A DNA stretch of 64,000 nucleotides. It comes from Vibrio sp. HI00D65 (GTDB lineage Bacteria; Pseudomonadota; Gammaproteobacteria; Enterobacterales; Vibrionaceae). Made by a program: the position numbers and the translations under genes. The DNA lies in the NCBI RefSeq assembly GCF_001635455.1, contig NZ_LWEH01000214.1, positions 62,001-126,000 of the forward strand. Reading direction: 5' to 3'. Below are positions 59,083-64,000 of the stretch, in pieces. Each line of letters opens with the position of its first letter. The first letter of the stretch is position 1. The notes under the pieces are model-generated. The model ran no database searches. It had not been told where the DNA came from and saw only the letters and a list, made by a program, of their open reading frames with translations.

Positions 59083-59112
59083 TAAAAAGACCGCCTAGTG
59101 CGGTCTTTTTTG
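59083..59112 (+). terminator. Terminator of the NhaC-like gene
   Basis: AAAAAGACCGC, five-base loop, GCGGTCTTTTTT. Confidence 0.85.
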
Positions 59113-59168
59113 TATCTGAGATTTCTCCGATAGGTTACATCCTGAGTCCAAATTCGTTGGATAAAAGA

Positions 59169-59196
59169 AAAGGCTTACTTTTACGAGCAAGCCTTT
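59169..59196 (-). terminator. Terminator of the DsbA-family gene
   Basis: AAAGGCTT, twelve-base loop, AAGCCTTT; on the minus strand followed by TCTTTT. Moderate. Confidence 0.5.
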
Positions 59197-59232
59197 GAAG
59201 TGGTTTTGAACAATACGATTCAGTATCGTCAA

Positions 59233-59862
59233 TTAGGCGGTAGGAGCGCTTTTTACTAGAACTTCTCTAATCGACTTAAGTGTCGTTTCTGATGAGTGGT
59301 AATCTAGCTCGACTTCAGTGAAGATACCGTCGACTTCAAGCATTAGAGTTGGATAAGAATGCACACCCATAGCGTGTTTGAAGCTCAATTGATCTTCTAG
59401 CTCACCCTCAAGTAGCTTACCAGCAAGATCGTTCTCGAATTGCTGCACATTCATACCTAACTCTTCAGCCAATTGCTTATGTGTCTCTTCGCTGTGCGGC
59501 AGCATTGCACGCAAGTAGTATGCGTGTTGAATCGCTTCAAGCATCTGCTCGTAGTGATCTTGGAAACCCGCAGCAATAACAGCACGACACGCAGGGTAAG
59601 TACTACGAACTGGTTTACACTCAGTCCAAAATTCATGATTGAACTCTGTACCTAATTTGGCTTCGATCTGTTTCCAGATAGATTGTAACTTGCCTTTCAT
59701 CTCTTCTGACATTGGTTCATCAGAATCCGGAGCCAAGCCACCCACTACGTAGTTAAACTCAATGCTCGCGGGTAATTGTTGTTTTAGTAACTCCAGTGTT
59801 GGCTTGTATCCCCAGCACCAGCTGCACATCGGGTCATGTACATAATGAAGTTTTACGTTCAT
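59233..59862 (-). CDS. DsbA-family thioredoxin-like oxidoreductase
   Basis: A 209-residue protein without a signal peptide. The redox motif is CSWC (C13, C16; HDPMCSWCWGYKP), followed by the helical insertion of the DsbA/FrnE/2-hydroxychromene-2-carboxylate isomerase group (FWTECKPVRSTYPACRAVIAA) and the cis-Pro strand GVHSYPTLMLEVDG. So probably cytoplasmic, unlike DsbA itself; substrate unknown. The start at 59862 has AAGGAAC nearby; the upstream in-frame start at 59904 does not. It is followed upstream by grxD on the same strand. Confidence 0.85.
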   Translation of the reverse strand: MNVKLHYVHDPMCSWCWGYKPTLELLKQQLPASIEFNYVVGGLAPDSDEPMSEEMKGKLQSIWKQIEAKLGTEFNHEFWTECKPVRSTYPACRAVIAAGFQDHYEQMLEAIQHAYYLRAMLPHSEETHKQLAEELGMNVQQFENDLAGKLLEGELEDQLSFKHAMGVHSYPTLMLEVDGIFTEVELDYHSSETTLKSIREVLVKSAPTA

Positions 59863-59902
59863 TGTTTGTTCCTTATCGAGTCGACTCTCAATCAATTCCA
59901 AC

Positions 59903-59928
59903 AAAAAAGGAGCCTAATTAAGGCCCCC
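59903..59928 (-). terminator. Terminator of grxD
   Basis: On the minus strand GGGGCC, seven-base loop, GGCTCC (one G-U pair) followed by TTTTTTG. Confidence 0.7.
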
Positions 59929-59959
59929 TCATTCTATTGTTCAGCGAAAAGGCTAGAAC

Positions 59960-60298
59960 TTACTCAGCGTCATCGCCAGCAACTTTCGCTGCTGCTTCTT
60001 TAATGATTGGCTGAAGTTCGCCTTTTTGGAACATCTCAAGAATGATGTCACAACCACCGATTAGCTCACCTTCAACCCAAAGCTGTGGGAAAGTTGGCCA
60101 TTGTGCGTAAGCTGGTAGCTCTGCACGAATATCAGGGTTTTGTAGAATATCTACGTAAGCAAATTTTTCACCACATGCCATTAGAGCTTGAGACGCTTGA
60201 GAAGAGAAACCACAGCTAGGTAGCTTAGGAGAACCTTTCATGTACAGTAGAATAGTGTTTTCTTCAATTTGCTGTTTGATTTTATCGATAGTTTCCAT
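59960..60298 (-). CDS. grxD: Monothiol glutaredoxin 4
   Basis: A 112-residue cytoplasmic glutaredoxin of the CGFS class (LPSCGFSSQA, C29), which binds a glutathione-ligated [2Fe-2S] cluster as a dimer and passes it on in Fe-S biogenesis. The WPTFPQLWVEGELIGGCDIILEMFQKGEL block is typical. Divergent from sodB, as in many gammaproteobacteria. Confidence 0.96.
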   Translation of the reverse strand: METIDKIKQQIEENTILLYMKGSPKLPSCGFSSQASQALMACGEKFAYVDILQNPDIRAELPAYAQWPTFPQLWVEGELIGGCDIILEMFQKGELQPIIKEAAAKVAGDDAE

Positions 60299-60567
60299 TG
60301 CTTCCTCGTTAATGGATTACGGCTTTTATTGCCTTTATTCTACCCCAAACCAAAAGAATAAAAACCATATAAAAAAAATGGTTAACAAGCTAGACTAACA
60401 ATTCACATAAAAGTGATGAAATATGCTTTTAATAAAGTAAAAACTTGCTAAACTAGAAACCAAGTCAGCAAATTGACCATGGTTGGCAGCATAGCGAGCC
60501 ATGAATAATAATATCACTGGAAGCAATCGAAAGAGTTAACTCTTTCATATCAATGGAGAATTGAGCA

Positions 60568-61152
60568 ATGGCATTTGAACTACCAGCTCTTCCTTACGCG
60601 AAAGACGCGCTAGAACCACACATCTCAGCAGAAACGCTAGATTTCCACCACGGTAAGCACCACAACACTTACGTTGTTAAGCTAAACGGTCTTATCCCAG
60701 GTACTGAGTTTGAAGGCAAAACACTAGAAGAGATCATCAAGACTTCTACTGGTGGTGTTTTCAATAACGCTGCTCAAATCTGGAACCACACGTTCTACTG
60801 GCACTGTCTAGCTCCTCAAGCAGGCGGCGAACCAACTGGCGCTGTTGCAGAAGCGATCATCGCTGCATTCGGCTCTTTCGAAGAATTCAAAGCAAAATTC
60901 ACTGATTCAGCAATCAACAACTTCGGTTCTTCTTGGACTTGGTTAGTTAAGAAAGCTGATGGTTCTCTAGACATCGTTAACACTTCTAACGCTGCTACTC
61001 CTCTAACAGAAGAAGGTGTTACTCCACTTCTAACTGTTGACCTATGGGAACACGCTTACTACATCGATTTCCGTAATGTTCGTCCTGACTACATGGCTGC
61101 ATTCTGGAACTTAGTAAACTGGTCTTTCGTAGAAGAGAACCTAGCGAAGTAA
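60568..61152 (+). CDS. sodB: Iron superoxide dismutase
   Basis: A 194-residue cytoplasmic enzyme removing superoxide. Metal ligands H27, H74, D158 and H162 (DFHHGKHHNTYV, WNHTFYWHCL, VDLWEHAYYIDF) are in place, and AAQIWNHTFYWHC with the Fe-type residues agrees with SodB rather than SodA. Strong codon bias; ribosome site GGAG. Single gene with its own terminator. Confidence 0.97.
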   Translation: MAFELPALPYAKDALEPHISAETLDFHHGKHHNTYVVKLNGLIPGTEFEGKTLEEIIKTSTGGVFNNAAQIWNHTFYWHCLAPQAGGEPTGAVAEAIIAAFGSFEEFKAKFTDSAINNFGSSWTWLVKKADGSLDIVNTSNAATPLTEEGVTPLLTVDLWEHAYYIDFRNVRPDYMAAFWNLVNWSFVEENLAK

Positions 61153-61194
61153 TCTATTACTTGAGCTGCGCTATTTTTAGCGAGTTATCTATCA

Positions 61195-61224
61195 AAAGCT
61201 CATGCCTTGGCGTGAGCTTTTTTG
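61195..61224 (+). terminator. Terminator of sodB
   Basis: AAAGCTCATGCC, two-base loop, GGCGTGAGCTTTTTT. Confidence 0.85.
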
Positions 61225-61376
61225 TATCTGCAGCATGAGTAACTCGAACTACAGCCGCTAACTCAGTGTTTTTCAGCGTCACTTACCCACCCTAAATAAA
61301 TTCCCTACTTACCTGTAATTAAAGACTAAAGTTTGCCGACTCCATGCCGTTAAAGGTGTATCAAACGAGAGGCATC

Positions 61377-61880
61377 ATGCAATTACATACTTTAGATAAA
61401 GCAGGAATCATCAACGAACTGAAGTTCGGCATCGGGATCAGCCAAGCGGTTGAGCAAGGTCGCCGTGCAGATTTCGCGTTGCTAATATCTATGTTTTCTA
61501 ATGATGTTCGAGATTGCACGCCCATCGACACCATCGAGGTCACTGAGACAACGGAAGATCGCCTACGTAAACAGTTTGGCGTAGCCGCACCACAACAACT
61601 GCGTTCAAACCAATCGTCTTATGAGATTTCAGCACAACAGTCTAATCACTTTCACCAATCAAGCTTGGTGAGCGCTAAACTCTGTCATTACTTAAAACCT
61701 GAAGCTCTGGCGTTTATGCCCGAAGACACTGGTGACTTGCCTGAAGAGGTTTATCAAAACCTCTCTGGTCATGATCGTCGTAAGCTAGCCAACAAAAACC
61801 ACCCAGATCTTCCGTCAGCAACGCTTTACAATGAGTTATCTACTGCTCAGCGTAAATATCAAATTCAGGCTCAGGTATAG
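61377..61880 (+). CDS. Hypothetical protein, probably Vibrio-conserved
   Basis: A 167-residue hydrophilic protein (MQLHTLDKAGIINELKFGIG at the start, LSGHDRRKLANKNHPDLPS near the end). No signal peptide, helix or motif that I can name. The start at 61377 follows GAGAGG at a good distance; the frame is open back to 61344. Codon use is like the core genes around it, so it is not a recent arrival. Function unknown. Confidence 0.7.
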   Translation: MQLHTLDKAGIINELKFGIGISQAVEQGRRADFALLISMFSNDVRDCTPIDTIEVTETTEDRLRKQFGVAAPQQLRSNQSSYEISAQQSNHFHQSSLVSAKLCHYLKPEALAFMPEDTGDLPEEVYQNLSGHDRRKLANKNHPDLPSATLYNELSTAQRKYQIQAQV

Positions 61881-62148
61881 CTTCAGTCTCACTTTATTTC
61901 TGTATCTCTATCTGCTTTGTTTAATTCGCGCCATTCGAATGATTCACGAGAATTATATGAACTACCAGCCTTAGGCGCCCTTAAATCAACACATGTCGAT
62001 TACTGCTTGAAGTTACTACAAAATGTGAGCTGACACTAAGTTCATAAAAAGTTATCAATTCACACACCTTAGTTTGAACCAATTCACACCCATTGTATGA
62101 ATTTTGACCCATCCTTACCCGACACGGAAGATTTGCTTAGGTACTGGG

Positions 62149-62832
62149 ATGGAAATAAAAAGCTCAATCATATTGGTAACATCTGCTGGCTCGCGCCTAG
62201 GAGGGACGATAGCGAACCACTTTGTAAACCTTGGAGCCACCGTCATCCTCTGTGATAACGACACGCAAGCCCTTCAAGCAGCCTATTCACAATGCGCACG
62301 ATTCTCTGATTCTGTTTACCATTACCCGCTTGAGAGCAATGACAGCCAAGCGATTCTAAACGTATTCGATTTCATCCAAACCACCTTCAATACCACACCC
62401 GACGTATTAGTGAATAGTTGGGTGAGTTCCCCAATGCCCAGTCTAATCGGCGACCAGCCGGTTGGTGGCTTTATCAACGACCTATCCAATATGGCATCTA
62501 CCCTATTCGCCTTCGGTCAAATCAGTGCTGAAAGGTTACGTGCAGAAGGCAAAGAAGGAGTGATAGTGAATGTCATATCGCACGATGACTTTCATGACGT
62601 GTCAGGCTTAGAGAGTGCCAACTCTATGATTACCGGTTTTACCCACAGTTGGGCCAAAGAGTTAACCCCATTTAACATCCGTGTTGGGGGTGTCGTTCCT
62701 GCTATTCACAATGCCGATGGAAAGTTAAACCGTTGCCATTGGGCACAGCTTCAAGACGAACTCACCAGAACTGCTGAGTACATCATATCTAACGATTACT
62801 TTAGCGGTCGCGTAGTTGCGGCCGAAGTTTAA
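62149..62832 (+). CDS. Short-chain dehydrogenase-like protein lacking the catalytic Tyr/Lys
   Basis: A 227-residue Rossmann-fold protein of the SDR superfamily. The nucleotide-binding turn is TSAGSRLGGTIANHF (in place of TGxxxGxG), followed by ATVILCDND (acidic D that favours NAD) and INDLSNMASTLFAFGQISAERL. Where active SDRs have YxASK, this protein reads GLESANSMITGFTHSWAKEL, so neither Tyr nor Lys is present; the Ser of the triad may be in NVISHDD. It is therefore probably not an ordinary oxidoreductase. The start at 62149 is chosen over the TTG at 62104. Function unknown. Confidence 0.75.
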   Translation: MEIKSSIILVTSAGSRLGGTIANHFVNLGATVILCDNDTQALQAAYSQCARFSDSVYHYPLESNDSQAILNVFDFIQTTFNTTPDVLVNSWVSSPMPSLIGDQPVGGFINDLSNMASTLFAFGQISAERLRAEGKEGVIVNVISHDDFHDVSGLESANSMITGFTHSWAKELTPFNIRVGGVVPAIHNADGKLNRCHWAQLQDELTRTAEYIISNDYFSGRVVAAEV

Positions 62833-62873
62833 ATCCCGAACAGTCACTACCAGTTAAAACAAAGATCAAAAAA

Positions 62874-62903
62874 AAGCCCCAGTCTCTCGACTGGGGCTTT
62901 AAT
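62874..62903. terminator. Bidirectional terminator between the SDR-like gene and adhE
   Basis: AAAGCCCCAGTC, four-base loop, GACTGGGGCTTT with A and T runs on the two sides, between convergent genes. Confidence 0.88.
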
Positions 62904-62962
62904 TTTTTCCCGATAGATAAGTATCGTGCTAGCGAAAACTTATCTCATAACTAACGTCTTAC

Positions 62963-64000
62963 TTATGCGTTAGCTTTTTCTTTTTTAGCTTTTGGCGCTG
63001 CTTTCGCTTCAGCTGGTTTTTGGTCAGCTTTCTTAAGGATAACTGTAGTACCTTCGAAAGTTTCACCTTCAACAAATGCTTTGCCGTAGTAAGACGCTAG
63101 TAGTACTTCTTTCAGCTCAGTGATTAAAGGGTAACGTGGATTAGCACCTGTACACTGATCATCAAACGCTTCTACAGCTAGCTCTTCTAGCTTAGCGATG
63201 AAGTCTGCTTCAGATACTCCTGCCGCTTGGATAGACGTTGGGATATCTAGGTTCAGTTTCAACTCTTCTAGCCATGCTAGTAGACGTTCAATCTTCTGAG
63301 CAGTACGGTCACCTTCTTGGCTTAGGCCTAGGTGGTCAGCTACTTCAGCGTAACGACGACGTGCTTGTGGGCGGTCGTATTGAGAGAACGCGGTTTGCTT
63401 AGTTGGGTTATCATTCGCGTTGTAACGTACAACGTTAGAGATTAGTAGTGCGTTCGCCAGACCGTGTGGTAGGTGGAACTCAGCACCAATCTTGTGCGCC
63501 ATAGAGTGACAAACACCTAGGAATGCGTTCGCGAATGCTACACCAGCGATAGTTGCTGCGTTGTGTACTTTCTCACGAGCGATTGGGTCGTTTGCACCGT
63601 TCGCGTAGCTTGATGGTAGGTACTCTTTAAGCATCTTAAGTGCTTGTAGAGCTTGACCATCAGAGTATTCGTTAGCAAGAACAGATACGTAAGCTTCAAG
63701 AGCGTGAGTTACTGCATCGTAACCACCAAATGCTGTTAGAGACTTAGGCATGTTCATTACTAGGTTAGCATCAACGATAGCCATGTTTGGCGTGATTTCG
63801 TAGTCAGCTAGTGGGTACTTAGCACCAGTCTTATCGTCAGTAACAACCGCGAATGGAGTAACTTCTGAACCAGTACCTGAAGTTGTAGTGATACATACAA
63901 GCTCAGCTTTCTTACCCATCTTAGGGAACTTGTAGATACGTTTACGGATATCCATAAAGCGCATTGCTAGTTCTTCGAAGTGAGTTTCTGGATGCTCGTA
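62963..64000 (-). CDS. adhE: Bifunctional aldehyde-alcohol dehydrogenase, C-terminal part (cut by window end)
   Basis: The frame is open to the window edge and the start is missing. The visible about 345 residues are the iron-dependent alcohol dehydrogenase half of AdhE: ITTTSGTGSEVTPFAVVTDDKTG, FGGYDAVTHALEAYVSVLA, GVCHSMAHKIGAEFHLPHGLANALLI (iron-binding His residues) and DQCTGANPRYPL. AdhE reduces acetyl-CoA to acetaldehyde and ethanol in fermentation and forms spirosome filaments. The last 25 residues are an Ala/Lys-rich tail (QKPAEAKAAPKAKKEKANA). A bidirectional terminator lies downstream. Confidence 0.96.
   Translation of the reverse strand, partial: YEHPETHFEELAMRFMDIRKRIYKFPKMGKKAELVCITTTSGTGSEVTPFAVVTDDKTGAKYPLADYEITPNMAIVDANLVMNMPKSLTAFGGYDAVTHALEAYVSVLANEYSDGQALQALKMLKEYLPSSYANGANDPIAREKVHNAATIAGVAFANAFLGVCHSMAHKIGAEFHLPHGLANALLISNVVRYNANDNPTKQTAFSQYDRPQARRRYAEVADHLGLSQEGDRTAQKIERLLAWLEELKLNLDIPTSIQAAGVSEADFIAKLEELAVEAFDDQCTGANPRYPLITELKEVLLASYYGKAFVEGETFEGTTVILKKADQKPAEAKAAPKAKKEKANA

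Overview
The window is chromosomal DNA of a Vibrio (Gammaproteobacteria). Markers are the quorum-sensing set luxO-luxU-qrr1, a FadR of 279 residues (the long Vibrio form), NhaB, the sodium-type flagellar protein MotY next to rnt, and an rnf operon followed by nth and gloA. The gene order is largely that of a typical Vibrio core chromosome. A Splendidus-clade species would fit, but that is only an impression.

Layout: 1-36.7 kb is core genome: the end of a SulP transporter, a small tyrosine phosphatase, btuR, an AsmA-like gene, udk, mrp, metG, a DUF1456 gene, fadR | nhaB, dsbB, a YecA-like gene, dusC, an orphan ABC solute-binding protein, yfbV, ackA-pta, yqjG, the oppABCDF operon, the moaABCDE operon behind a probable molybdenum-cofactor riboswitch, yvcK, luxU-luxO, the sRNA qrr1, and uvrB. 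At 36.73 kb lies a tRNA-Asn gene. Core genes resume at 47.47 kb with rnfABCDGE, nth, gloA, a Fur-box-preceded DUF2753-like gene, motY | rnt, a NhaC-like antiporter, a DsbA-family protein, grxD, sodB, an unknown protein, a degenerate short-chain dehydrogenase and the 3' part of adhE (cut by the window edge).

The accessory part is about 36.8-47.0 kb, an AT-rich block between tRNA-Asn and rnfA. A degenerate copy of the tRNA 3' end lies about 115 bp downstream of the gene. The block holds a broken leukocidin-like toxin gene, a secreted sphingomyelinase with a C8 tract just after its signal peptide, an intact leukocidin-like toxin with a small exported partner, one intact pair of ToxR/ToxS-like transmembrane regulator genes, a second heavily decayed copy of that pair, and remnants of IS630, IS30 and IS5 elements. 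The two regulator copies and the DNA just downstream are a duplication. The broken copy sits upstream of the intact sphingomyelinase gene. The intact copy has lost whatever gene followed it, because an internally deleted IS5-like element abuts the position of that gene's start codon. The simplest reading is a duplicated 'membrane regulator + secreted membrane-damaging protein' module in which each copy has lost a different half.

Regulatory RNA and site highlights: qrr1 with its sigma-54 promoter and a perfect LuxO-type palindrome; the Moco riboswitch before moaA; a perfect 17-bp Fur-type palindrome at 55.38 kb; a SOS-like box before uvrB; a consensus-like tRNA promoter with a GC-rich discriminator; and an intrinsic terminator between ackA and pta. 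I saw no CRISPR array, integrase, prophage or rRNA.
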